The notes beneath the pieces are model-generated. The model worked only from the letters and a program-made list of their open reading frames with translations, was not told where the DNA came from and ran no database searches. From Actinernus sp. WN-2022 (taxonomy: Eukaryota; Cnidaria; Anthozoa; Actiniaria; Actinernidae), in assembly GCA_030867875.1 (NCBI GenBank), contig JAOWCC010000785.1, positions 1 to 64,000 of the forward strand: DNA of 64,000 bases. The letters run 5' to 3'. A program made the position numbers and the translations under genes. Below are positions 1 to 13,700 of this stretch, piece by piece; the stretch's first letter is position 1, and each line of letters opens with the position of its first letter.

Positions 1-3000
1 ATTCATCATTCCTGATTCCTGATTCATCATTCCTCATTCCTGATTCATCATTCCTCATTCCTGATTCATCATTCATCATTCCTGATTCATCATTCCTGAT
101 TCCTGATTCATCATTCCTGATTCCAGATTCATCAGTCCTTATTCATGATTCACCAATCCTGATTCCTGATTCATCATTCCTCTTTCCTGATTCATCATTC
201 ATCATTCCTGATTCATCATTCATCATTCCTGATTCATCATTCCTGATTTCTGATTTATCATACCTGATTCATCATTCCTGATTCCTGATTCATCATTCCT
301 CATTCCTGATTCATCATTCCTCATTCCTCATTCCTGATTCATCATTCATCATTCCTGATTCATCATTCTTGATTCCTGATTCATCATTCCTGATTCCTGA
401 TTCATCATTCCTGATTCCTGATTCATCATTCATCATTCCTGATTCCTGATTCATCATTGCTGATTCCTGATTCATCATTCATCATTCCTGATTAATCATT
501 CCTCATTCCTGATTCATCATTCCTGATTCCTGATTCATCATTCCTGATTCCTGATTCATCATTCCTGATTCCTGATACATCATTCATCATTCCTGATTCA
601 TCATTTATCATTCCTGATTCAACATTCCTGATTCCTGATTTATCATTCCTGATTCATCATTCCTGATTCTTGATTCATCATTCCTGATTCCTGATTCATC
701 ATTCCTCATTCCTGATTCATTATTACTCATTCCTGATTCATCATTCCTGATTCCTGATTCATCATTCCTGATTCCTGATTGATCATTCCTCATTCCTGAT
801 TCATCATTCCTGATTCCTGATTCATCATTCTTGATTCCTGATTCCTGATTCATCATTCCTGATTCATCATTCCTGATTCATCATTCTTCATTCCTGATTC
901 ATCATTCTTCATTCCTGATTAATCATTCCTCATTCCTGATTCATCATTCCTGATTCCTGATTCATCATTCCTGATTCCTGATTCATCATTCATCATTCCT
1001 GATTCCTGATTCATCATTGCTGATTCCTGATTCATCATTCATCATTCCTGATTGATCATTCCTTATTCCCGATTCATCATTCCTGATTCCTGATTCATCA
1101 TTCCTGATTCCTGATTCATCATTCCTGATTCCAGATTCATCAGTCCTTATTCATGATTCACCAATCCTGATTCCTGATTCATCATTCCTCTTTCCTGATT
1201 CATCATTCCTGATTCCTGATACATCATTCATCATTCCTGATTCATCATTCATCATTCCTGATTCATCATTCCTGATTTCTGATTTATCATTCCTGATTCA
1301 TCATTCCTGATTCCTGATTCATCATTCTTCATTCCTGATTCATCATTCCTCATTCCTGATTCATCATTACTCATTCCTGATTCATCATTCCTGATTCCTG
1401 CTTCATCATTCCTGATTCCTGATTGATCATTCCTCATTCCTGATTCATCATTCCTGATTCCTGATTCATCATTCCTGATTCCTGATTCCTGATTCATCAT
1501 TCCTGATTCATCATTCCTGATTCCTGATTCATCATTCCTGATTCATCATTCCTGATTCCTGATTCATCATTCCTCATTCCTGATTCATGATTCCTCATTC
1601 CTGATTCATCAATCCTCATTCCTGATTCATCATTCCTGATTCCTGATTCCTGATTCCTGATTCATCATTCATCATTCCTGATTCATCATTCATCATTCCT
1701 GATTCATCATTCGTCATTCCTTATTCATCATTCCTGAATCCTGATTCATTATTCCTGATTCATCATTCCTGATTCCTGATTCATCATTCCTGATTCCTGA
1801 TTCATCATTCCTGATTGATCATTCATGATTCCTGATTCATCATTCCTCATTCCTGATTCATCATTCATCATTCCTGATTCATCATTCTTGATTCCTGAGT
1901 CATCATTCCTAATTCCTGATTCATCATTCCTGATTCCTGATTCATCATTCATCATTCCTGATTCCTGATTCATCATTGCTGATTCCTGATTCATCATTCA
2001 TCATTCCTGATTGATCATTCCTTATTCCCGATTCATCATTCCTGATTCCTGATTCATCATTCCTGATTCCTGATTCATCATTCCTGATTCATGATTCACC
2101 ATTCCTGATTCCTGATTCATCATTCCTCTTTCCTGATTCATCATTCTTGATTCCTGTTACATCATTCATCATTCCTGATTCATCATTCCTGATTCCTGAT
2201 TCATCATTCCTGATTCCAGATTCATCAGTCCTGATTCATGATTCACCAATCCTGATTCCTGATTCATCATTCCTCTTTCCTGATTCATCATTCCTGATTC
2301 CTGATACATCATTCATCATTCCTGATTCATCATTCATCATTCCTGATTCATCATTCCTGATTCCTGATTTATCATTCCTGATTCATCATTCCTGATTCCT
2401 GATTCATCATTCCTGATTCCTGATTCATCATTCCTCATTCCTGATTCATCATTCCTGATTCCTGATTCATCATTCCTGATTCCTGATTCATCATTCCTCA
2501 TTCCTGATTCATCATTCCTCATTCCTGATTCATCATTCATCATTCCTGATTCATCATTCCTGATTCCTGATTCATCATTCCTGATTCCAGATTCATCAGT
2601 CCTTATTCATGATTCACCAATCCTGATTCCTGATTCATCATTCCTCTTTCCTGATTCATCATTCATCATTCCTGATTCATCATTCATCATTCCTGATTCA
2701 TCATTCCTGATTCCTGATTCATCATTCCTCTTTCCTGATTCATCATTCATCATTCCTCATTCCTGATTCATCATTCCTCATTCCTCATTCCTGATTCATC
2801 ATTCATCATTCCTGATTCATCATTCTTGATTCCTGATTCATCATTCCTGATTCCTGATTCATCATTCCTGATTCCTGATTCATCATTCATCATTCCTGAT
2901 TCCTGATTCATAATTGCTGATTCCTGATTCATCATTCATCATTCCTGATTGATCATTCCTTATTCCCGATTCATCATTCCTGATTCCTGATTCATCATTC

Positions 3001-4702
3001 CTGATTCCTGATTCATCATTCCTGATTCATGATTCACCATTCCTGATTCCTGATTCATCATTCCTCTTTCCTGATTCATCATTCCTGATTCCTGTTACAT
3101 CATTCATCATTCCTGATTCATCATTCCTGATTCCTGATTCATCATTCCTCATTCCAGATTCATCAGTCCTGATTCATGATTCACCAATCCTGATTCCTGA
3201 TTCATCATTCCTCTTTCCTGATTCATCATTCCTGATTCCTGATACATCATTCATCATTCCTGATTCCTCATTCATCATTCCTGATTCATCATTCCTGATT
3301 CCTGATTCATCATTCCTGATTCATCATTCCTGATTCCTGATTCATCATTCCTCATTCCTGATTCATGATTCCTCATTCCTGATTCATCAATCCTCATTCC
3401 TGATTCATCATTCCTGATTCCTGATTCATCATTCATCATTCCTGATTCATCATTCATCATTCCTGATTCATCATTCGTCATTCCTTATTCATCATTCCTG
3501 AATCCTGATTCATTATTCCTGATTCATCATTCCTGATTCCTGATTCATCATTCCTGATTCCTGATTCATCATTCATCATTCCTGATTCATCATTCCTGAT
3601 TCCTGATTCATCATTCCTGATTCATGATTCACCATTCCTGATTCCTGATTCATCATTCCTCTTTCCTGATTCATCATTCTTGATTCCTGTTACATCATTC
3701 ATCATTCCTGATTCATCATTCCTGATTCCTGATTCATCATTCCTGATTCCAGATTCATCAGTCCTGATTCATGATTCACCAATCCTGATTCCTGATTCCT
3801 CATTCCTGATTCATCATTCCTGATTCCTGATTCATCATTCCTGATTCCTGATTCATCATTCATCATTCCTGATTGATCATTCCTGATTCCTGATTCATCA
3901 TTCCTCATTCCTGATTCATCATTCATCATTCCTGATTCATCATTCTTGATTCCTGAGTCATCATTCCTGATTCCTGATTCATCATTCCTGATTCCTGATT
4001 CATCATTCATCATTCCTGATTCCTGATTCATCATTGCTGATTCCTGATTCATCATTCATCATTCCTGATTGATCATTCCTTATTCCCGATTCATCATTCC
4101 TGATTCCTGATTCATCATTCCTGATTCCTGATTCATCATTCCTGATTCATGATTCACCATTCCTGATTCCTGATTCATCATTCCTCTTTCCTGATTCATC
4201 ATTCCTGATTCCTGTCACATCATCCATCATTCCTGATTCATCATTCCTGATTCCTGATTCATCATTCCTGATTCCAGATTCATCAGTCCTGATTCATGAT
4301 TCACCAATCCTGATTCCTGATTCATCATTCCTCTTTCCTGATTCATCATTCCTGATTCCTGATACATCATTCATCATTCCTGATTCATCATTCATCATTC
4401 CTGATTCATCATTCCTCATTCCTGATTTATCATTCCTGATTCATCATTCCTGATTCCTGATTCATCATTCCTCATTCCTGATTCATCATTCCTCATTCCT
4501 GATTCATCATTACTGATTCCTGATTCATCATTCCTGATTCCTGATTCATCATTCCTCATTCCTGATTCATCATTCCTCATTCCTGATTCATCATTCCTGA
4601 TTCCTGATTCATCATTCCTGATTCCTGATTCCTCATTCATCATACCTGATTCATCATTCATCATTCCTGATTCATCATTCCTGATTCCTGATTCATCATT
4701 CG
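1..4702. repeat. Higher-order module P, copy 1 (5' part outside window)
   Basis: This stretch aligns with 17226-22207 at an offset of 17225 bp near its start, and with the third P copy (from about 28643). The alignment begins at base 1, so roughly the first 770 bp of the module lie left of the window. It differs from copy 2 by lacking a 21-bp duplication (copy 2, about 19460-19501) and a 273-bp duplication (copy 2, about 20727-21272). It also carries a replaced stretch near 2700-2760 where the other two copies have the words ATTTCTG and ATTTATC. The content is heptamer satellite only. Module edges are my choice, set where the P and Q copies share a recognisable start. Confidence 0.8.
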
Positions 4703-7700
4703 TCATTCCTTATTCATCATTCCTGAATCCTGATTCATTATTCCTGATTCATCATTCCTGATTCCTGATTCATCATTCCTGATTCCTGATTCATCATTCA
4801 TCATTCCTGATTGATCATTCCTGATTCCTGATTCATCATTCCTCATTCCTGATTCATCATTCATCATTCCTGATTCATCATTCTTGATTCCTGATTCATC
4901 ATTCCTGATTCCTGATTCATCATTCCTGATTCCTGATTCATCATTCATCATTCCTGATTCCTGATTCATCATTGCTGATTCCTGATTCATCATTCATCAT
5001 TCCTGATTGATCATTCCTTATTCCCGATTCATCATTCCTGATTCCTGATTCATCATTCCTGATTCCTGATTCATCATTCCTGATTCCTGATTCATCATTC
5101 CTGATTCCTGATTCATCATTCATCATTCCTGATTCCTGATTCATAATTGCTGATTCCTGATTCATCATTCATCATTCCTGATTGATCATTCCTTATTCCC
5201 GATTCATCATTCCTGATTCCTGATTCATCATTCCTGATTCCTGATTCATCATTCCTGATTCATGATTCACCATTCCTGATTCCTGATTCATCATTCCTCT
5301 TTCCTGATTCATCATTCCTGATTCCTGTTACATCATTCATCATTCCTGATTCATCATTCCTGATTCCTGATTCATCATTCCTGATTCCAGATTCATCAGT
5401 CCTGATTCAGATGTCACCAATCCTGATTCCTGATTCATCATTCCTCTTTCCTGATTCATCATTCCTGATTCCTGATACATCATTCATCATTCCTGATTCC
5501 TGATTCATCATTCATCATTCCTGATTCCTGATTCATAATTGCTGATTCCTGATTCATCATTCATCATTCCTGATTGATCATTCCTTATTCCCGATTCATC
5601 ATTCCTGATTCCTGATTCATCATTCCTGATTCCTGATTCATCATTCCTGATTCATGATTCACCATTCCTGATTCCTGATTCATCATTCCTCTTTCCTGAT
5701 TCATCATTCCTGATTCCTGTTACATCATTCATCATTCCTGATTCATCATTCCTGATTCCTGATTCATCATTCCTGATTCCAGATTCATCAGTCCTGATTC
5801 ATGATTCACCAATCCTGATTCCTGATTCATCATTCCTCTTTCCTGATTCATCATTCCTGATTCCTGATACATCATTCATCATTCCTGATTCCTCATTCAT
5901 CATTCCTGATTCATCATTCCTGATTCCTGATTCATCATTCCTGATTCATCATTCCTGATTCCTGATTCATCATTCCTCATTCCTGATTCATGATTCCTCA
6001 TTCCTGATTCATCAATCCTCATTCCTGATTCATCATTCCTGATTCCTGATTCATCATTCATCATTCCTGATTCATCATTCATCATTCCTGATTCATCATT
6101 CGTCATTCCTTATTCATCATTCCTGAATCCTGATTCATTATTCCTGATTCATCATTCCTGATTCCTGATTCATCATTCCTGATTCCTGATTCATCATTCA
6201 TCATTCCTGATTGATCATTCCTGATTCCTGATTCATCATTCCTCATTCCTGATTCATCATTCATCATTCCTGATTCATCATTCTTGATTCCTGATTCATC
6301 ATTCCTGATTCCTGATTCATCATTCCTGATTCCTGATTCATCATTCATCATTCCTGATTCCTGATTCATCATTGCTGATTCCTGATTCATCATTCATCAT
6401 TCCTGATTGATCATTCCTTATTCCCGATTCATCATTCCTGATTCCTGATTCATCATTCCTGATTCCTGATTCATCATTCCTGATTCATGATTCACCATTC
6501 CTGATTCCTGATTCATCATTCCTCTTTCCTGATTCATCATTCCTGATTCCTGTTACATCATTCATCATTCCTGATTCATCATTCCTGATTCCTGATTCAT
6601 GATTCCTGATTCCAGATTCATCAGTCCTGATTCATGATTCACCAATCCTGATTCCTGATTCATCATTCCTCTTTCCTGATTCATCATTCCTGATTCCTGA
6701 TACATCATTCATCATTCCTGATTCATCATTCATCATTCCTGATTCATCATTCCTGATTCATCATTCCTGATTCCTGATTCATCATTCCTCATTCCTGATT
6801 CATCATTCCTCATTCCTGATTCATCATTCCTGATTCCTGATTCATCATTCATCATTCCTGATTGATCATTCCTGATTCCTGATTCATCATTCCTCATTCC
6901 TGATTCATCATTCATCATTCCTGATTCATCATTCTTGATTCCTGATTCATCATTCCTGATTCCTGATTCATCATTCCTGATTCCTGATTCATCATTCATC
7001 ATTCCTGATTCCTGATTCATCATTGCTGATTCCTGATTCATCATTCATCATTCCTGATTGATCATTCCTTATTCCCGATTCATCATTCCTGATTCCTGAT
7101 TCATCATTCCTGATTCCTGATTCATCATTCCTGATTCATGATTCACCATTCCTGATTCCTGATTCATCATTCCTCTTTCCTGATTCATCATTCCTGATTC
7201 CTGTCACATCATTCATCATTCCTGATTCATCATTCCTGATTCCTGATTCATCATTCCTGATTCCAGATTCATCAGTCCTGATTCATGATTCACCAATCCT
7301 GATTCCTGATTCATCATTCCTCTTTCCTGATTCATCATTCCTGATTCCTGATACATCATTCATCATTCCTGATTCATCATTCATCATTCCTGATTCATCA
7401 TTCCTGATTCCTGATTCATCATTCCTGATTCCTGATTCATCAGTCCTGATTCATGATTCACCAATCCTGATTCCTGATTCATCATTCCTCTTTCCTGATT
7501 CATCATTCCTGATTCCTGATACATCATTCATCATTCCTGATTCATCATTCTTGATTCCTGATTCATCATTCCTGATTCCTGATTAATCACTCCTGATTCC
7601 TGATTCCTGATTCATCATTCCTGATTCATCATTCCTGATTCATCATTCCTGATTCATCATTCATCATTCCTGATTCATCATTCCTGATTCCTGATTCGTC

Positions 7701-10700
7701 ATTCCTGATTCCTGATTCATTATTCCTGAGTCATCATTCCTGATTCCTGATTGATCATTCCTGATTCCTGATTCATCATTCATCATTCCTGATTCATCAT
7801 TCTTGATTCCTGATTCATCATTCCTGATTCCTGATTCATCATTCCTGATTCCTGATTCATCATTCCTGATTCCTGATTAATCACTCCTGATTCCTGATTC
7901 CTGATTCATCATTCCTGATTCATCATTCCTGATTCATCATTCCTGATTCATCATTCATCATTCCTGATTCATCATTCCTGATTCATCATTCCTGATTCCT
8001 GATTCATTATTCCTGATTCATCATTCCTGATTCCTGATTGATCATTCCTGATTCATCATTCCTGATTCCTGATTCATCATTCCTGATTCCTGATTCATCA
8101 TCCTGATTCCTGATTCATCATTACTCATTCCTGATTCATCATTCCTGATTCCTGATTCATCATTCCTGATTCCTGATTGATCATTCCTCATTCCTGATTC
8201 ATCATTCCTGATTCCTGATTCATCATTCCTGATTCCTGATTCATCATTCCTGATTCCTGATTCCTGATTCATCATTCCTGATTCATCATTCCTCATTCCT
8301 GATTCATCATTCTTCATTCCTGATTAATCATTCTCATTCCTGATTCATCATTCCTGATTCATGATTCACCATTCCTGATTCCTGATACATCATTCATCAT
8401 TCCTGATTCATCATTCCTGATTCCTGATTCATCATTCCTGATTCATCATTCCTGATTCCTGATTCATCATTCCTGATTCCTGCTTCATCATTCCTCATTC
8501 CTGATTCATCATTCCTCATTCCTGATTCATCAATCCTCATTCCTGATTCATCATTCCTGATTCCCGATTCCTGATTCATCATTCCTGATTCCTGATTCAT
8601 CATTCATCATTCCTGATTCATCATTCATCATTCCTGATTCATCATTCGTCATTCCTGATTCATCATTCCTGAATCCTGATTCATTATTCCTGATTCATCA
8701 TTCCTGATTCATCATTCCTGATTCCTGATTCATCATTCATCATTCTTCATTCCTGATTCGTCATTCTTCATTCCTGATTCATCATTCCTGATTCCTGATT
8801 CATCATTCCTGATTCCTGATTCATCATTCCTGATTCCTGATTCATCATTCCTGATTCCTGATACATCATTCATCATTCCTGATTCATCATTCATCATTCC
8901 TGATTCATCATTCCTGATTCCTGATTTATCATTCCTGATTCATCATTCCTGATTCTTGATTCATCATTCCTGATTCCTGATTCATCATTCCTCATTCCTG
9001 ATTCATTATTACTCATTCCTGATTCATCATTCCTGATTCCTGATTCATCATTCCTGATTCCTGATTGATCATTCCTCATTCCTGATTCATCATTCCTGAT
9101 TCCTGATTCATCATTCCTGATTCCTGATTCCTGATTCATCATTCCTGATTCATCATTCCTGATTCATCATTCCTGATTCATCATTCTTCATTCCTGATTC
9201 ATCATTCTTCATTCCTGATTAATCATTCCTCATTCCTGATTCATCATTCCTGATTCCTGATTCATCATTCCTGATTCCTGATTCATCATTCATCATTCCT
9301 GATTCCTGATTCATCATTGCTGATTCCTGATTCATCATTCATCATTCCTGATTGATCATTCCTTATTCCCGATTCATCATTCCTGATTCCTGATTCATCA
9401 TTCCTGATTCCTGATTCATCATTCCTGATTCCAGATTCATCAGTCCTTATTCATGATTCACCAATCCTGATTCCTGATTCATCATTCCTCTTTCCTGATT
9501 CATCATTCCTGATTCCTGATACATCATTCATCATTCCTGATTCATCATTCATCATTCCTGATTCATCATTCCTGATTTCTGATTTATCATTCCTGATTCA
9601 TCATTCCTGATTCCTGATTCATCATTCCTCATTCCTGATTCATCATTCCTCATTCCTGATTCATCATTATTCATTCCTGATTCATCATTCCTGATTCCTG
9701 ATTCATCATTCCTGATTCCTGATTGATCATTCCTCATTCCTGATTCATCATTCCTGATTCCTGATTCATCATTCCTGATTCCTGATTCCTGATTCATCAT
9801 TCCTGATTCATCATTCCTGATTCCTGATTCATCATTCCTGATTCATCATTCCTGATTCCTGATTCATCATTCCTCATTCCTGATTCATGATTCCTCATTC
9901 CTGATTCATCAATCCTCATTCCTGATTCATCATTCCTGATTCCTGATTCCTGATTCCTGATTCATCATTCATCATTCCTGATTCATCATTCATCATTCCT
10001 GATTCATCATTCGTCATTCCTTATTCATCATTCCTGAATCCTGATTCATTATTCCTGATTCATCATTCCTGATTCCTGATTCATCATTCCTGATTCCTGA
10101 TTCATCATTGCTGATTCCTGATTCATCATTCATCATTCCTGATTGATCATTCCTTATTCCCGATTCATCATTCCTGATTCCTGATTCATCATTCCTGATT
10201 CCTGATTCATCATTCCTGATTCATGATTCACCATTCCTGATTCCTGATTCATCATTCCTCTTTCCTGATTCATCATTCCTGATTCCTGTCACATCATTCA
10301 TCATTCCTGATTCATCATTCCTGATTCCTGATTCATCATTCCTGATTCCAGATTCATCAGTCCTGATTCATGATTCACCAATCCTGATTCCTGATTCATC
10401 ATTCCTCTTTCCTGATTCATCATTCCTGATTCCTGATACATCATTCATCATTCCTGATTCATCATTCATCATTCCTGATTCATCATTCCTCATTCCTGAT
10501 TTATCATTCCTGATTCATCATTCCTGATTCCTGATTCATCATTCCTCATTCCTGATTCATCATTCCTCATTCCTGATTCATCATTACTGATTCCTGATTC
10601 ATCATTCCTCATTCCTGATTCATCATTCCTCATTCCTGATTCATCATTCCTGATTCCTGATTCATCATTCCTGATTCCTGATTCCTCATTCATCATACCT

Positions 10701-10755
10701 GATTCATCATTCATCATTCCTGATTCATCATTCCTGATTCCTGATTCATCATTCG
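4703..10755. repeat. Higher-order module Q, copy 1 (with 392-bp internal duplication)
   Basis: This is heptamer satellite paralogous to 10756-16453 at an offset of 5661 bp, becoming 5663 bp after two 1-bp losses in this copy at about 8100 and 8333. It is also paralogous to 22208-27870. It is 392 bp longer than the other Q copies because of a tandem duplication at about 5141-5924. It carries the only clear disturbance of word structure seen in region 1, near 5401-5420. Without the duplication it is about 5.66 kb, matching copies 2 and 3. Confidence 0.82.
5141..5924. repeat. 392-bp tandem duplication (56 heptamers x 2)
   Basis: The rare words ATTCATA and ATTGCTG, in the string TTCATAATTGCTGATTCC, occur at about 5140 and again exactly 392 bp later. 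Each is followed by the same series of landmark words (ATTGATC, ATTCCTT, ATTCCCG, then the ATTCACC phrases). The equivalent interval in Q copies 2 and 3 is shorter by exactly 392 bp (340 bp between the landmarks at 11221 and 11561, against 732 bp between 5168 and 5900). 392 is 7 x 56, so the heptamer phase is kept. The two halves are not quite identical: the first holds the odd string at 5401-5420. Confidence 0.85.
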
Positions 10756-13700
10756 TCATTCCTTATTCATCATTCCTGAATCCTGATTCATTATTCCTGA
10801 TTCATCATTCCTGATTCCTGATTCATCATTCCTGATTCCTGATTCATCATTCATCATTCCTGATTGATCATTCCTGATTCCTGATTCATCATTCCTCATT
10901 CCTGATTCATCATTCATCATTCCTGATTCATCATTCTTGATTCCTGATTCATCATTCCTGATTCCTGATTCATCATTCCTGATTCCTGATTCATCATTCA
11001 TCATTCCTGATTCCTGATTCATCATTGCTGATTCCTGATTCATCATTCATCATTCCTGATTGATCATTCCTTATTCCCGATTCATCATTCCTGATTCCTG
11101 ATTCATCATTCCTGATTCCTGATTCATCATTCCTGATTCCTGATTCATCATTCCTGATTCCTGATTCATCATTCATCATTCCTGATTCCTGATTCATAAT
11201 TGCTGATTCCTGATTCATCATTCATCATTCCTGATTGATCATTCCTTATTCCCGATTCATCATTCCTGATTCCTGATTCATCATTCCTGATTCCTGATTC
11301 ATCATTCCTGATTCATGATTCACCATTCCTGATTCCTGATTCATCATTCCTCTTTCCTGATTCATCATTCCTGATTCCTGTTACATCATTCATCATTCCT
11401 GATTCATCATTCCTGATTCCTGATTCATCATTCCTGATTCCAGATTCATCAGTCCTGATTCATGATTCACCAATCCTGATTCCTGATTCATCATTCCTCT
11501 TTCCTGATTCATCATTCCTGATTCCTGATACATCATTCATCATTCCTGATTCCTCATTCATCATTCCTGATTCATCATTCCTGATTCCTGATTCATCATT
11601 CCTGATTCATCATTCCTGATTCCTGATTCATCATTCCTCATTCCTGATTCATGATTCCTCATTCCTGATTCATCAATCCTCATTCCTGATTCATCATTCC
11701 TGATTCCTGATTCATCATTCATCATTCCTGATTCATCATTCATCATTCCTGATTCATCATTCGTCATTCCTTATTCATCATTCCTGAATCCTGATTCATT
11801 ATTCCTGATTCATCATTCCTGATTCCTGATTCATCATTCCTGATTCCTGATTCATCATTCATCATTCCTGATTGATCATTCCTGATTCCTGATTCATCAT
11901 TCCTCATTCCTGATTCATCATTCATCATTCCTGATTCATCATTCTTGATTCCTGATTCATCATTCCTGATTCCTGATTCATCATTCCTGATTCCTGATTC
12001 ATCATTCATCATTCCTGATTCCTGATTCATCATTGCTGATTCCTGATTCATCATTCATCATTCCTGATTGATCATTCCTTATTCCCGATTCATCATTCCT
12101 GATTCCTGATTCATCATTCCTGATTCCTGATTCATCATTCCTGATTCATGATTCACCATTCCTGATTCCTGATTCATCATTCCTCTTTCCTGATTCATCA
12201 TTCCTGATTCCTGTTACATCATTCATCATTCCTGATTCATCATTCCTGATTCCTGATTCATGATTCCTGATTCCAGATTCATCAGTCCTGATTCATGATT
12301 CACCAATCCTGATTCCTGATTCATCATTCCTCTTTCCTGATTCATCATTCCTGATTCCTGATACATCATTCATCATTCCTGATTCATCATTCATCATTCC
12401 TGATTCATCATTCCTGATTCATCATTCCTGATTCCTGATTCATCATTCCTCATTCCTGATTCATCATTCCTCATTCCTGATTCATCATTCCTGATTCCTG
12501 ATTCATCATTCATCATTCCTGATTGATCATTCCTGATTCCTGATTCATCATTCCTCATTCCTGATTCATCATTCATCATTCCTGATTCATCATTCTTGAT
12601 TCCTGATTCATCATTCCTGATTCCTGATTCATCATTCCTGATTCCTGATTCATCATTCATCATTCCTGATTCCTGATTCATCATTGCTGATTCCTGATTC
12701 ATCATTCATCATTCCTGATTGATCATTCCTTATTCCCGATTCATCATTCCTGATTCCTGATTCATCATTCCTGATTCCTGATTCATCATTCCTGATTCAT
12801 GATTCACCATTCCTGATTCCTGATTCATCATTCCTCTTTCCTGATTCATCATTCCTGATTCCTGTCACATCATTCATCATTCCTGATTCATCATTCCTGA
12901 TTCCTGATTCATCATTCCTGATTCCAGATTCATCAGTCCTGATTCATGATTCACCAATCCTGATTCCTGATTCATCATTCCTCTTTCCTGATTCATCATT
13001 CCTGATTCCTGATACATCATTCATCATTCCTGATTCATCAATCATCATTCCTGATTCATCATTCCTGATTCCTGATTCATCATTCCTGATTCCTGATTCA
13101 TCAGTCCTGATTCATGATTCACCAATCCTGATTCCTGATTCATCATTCCTCTTTCCTGATTCATCATTCCTGATTCCTGATACATCATTCATCATTCCTG
13201 ATTCATCATTCTTGATTCCTGATTCATCATTCCTGATTCCTGATTAATCACTCCTGATTCCTGATTCCTGATTCATCATTCCTGATTCATCATTCCTGAT
13301 TCATCATTCCTGATTCATCATTCATCATTCCTGATTCATCATTCCTGATTCCTGATTCGTCATTCCTGATTCCTGATTCATTATTCCTGAGTCATCATTC
13401 CTGATTCCTGATTGATCATTCCTGATTCCTGATTCATCATTCATCATTCCTGATTCATCATTCTTGATTCCTGATTCATCATTCCTGATTCCTGATTCAT
13501 CATTCCTGATTCCTGATTCATCATTCCTGATTCCTGATTAATCACTCCTGATTCCTGATTCCTGATTCATCATTCCTGATTCATCATTCCTGATTCATCA
13601 TTCCTGATTCATCATTCATCATTCCTGATTCATCATTCCTGATTCATCATTCCTGATTCCTGATTCATTATTCCTGATTCATCATTCCTGATTCCTGATT

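Noticed and set aside
3702..4055. Minus-strand open frames of 60-117 codons with MMNQESG/NDESGIR repeats (many positions; 3702-4055 is the longest type)
   Set aside because: They are satellite read-through frames. They end where a 14-bp doublet shifts the frame into TGA. The peptide variants follow the DNA word variants with no sign of selection on codons.
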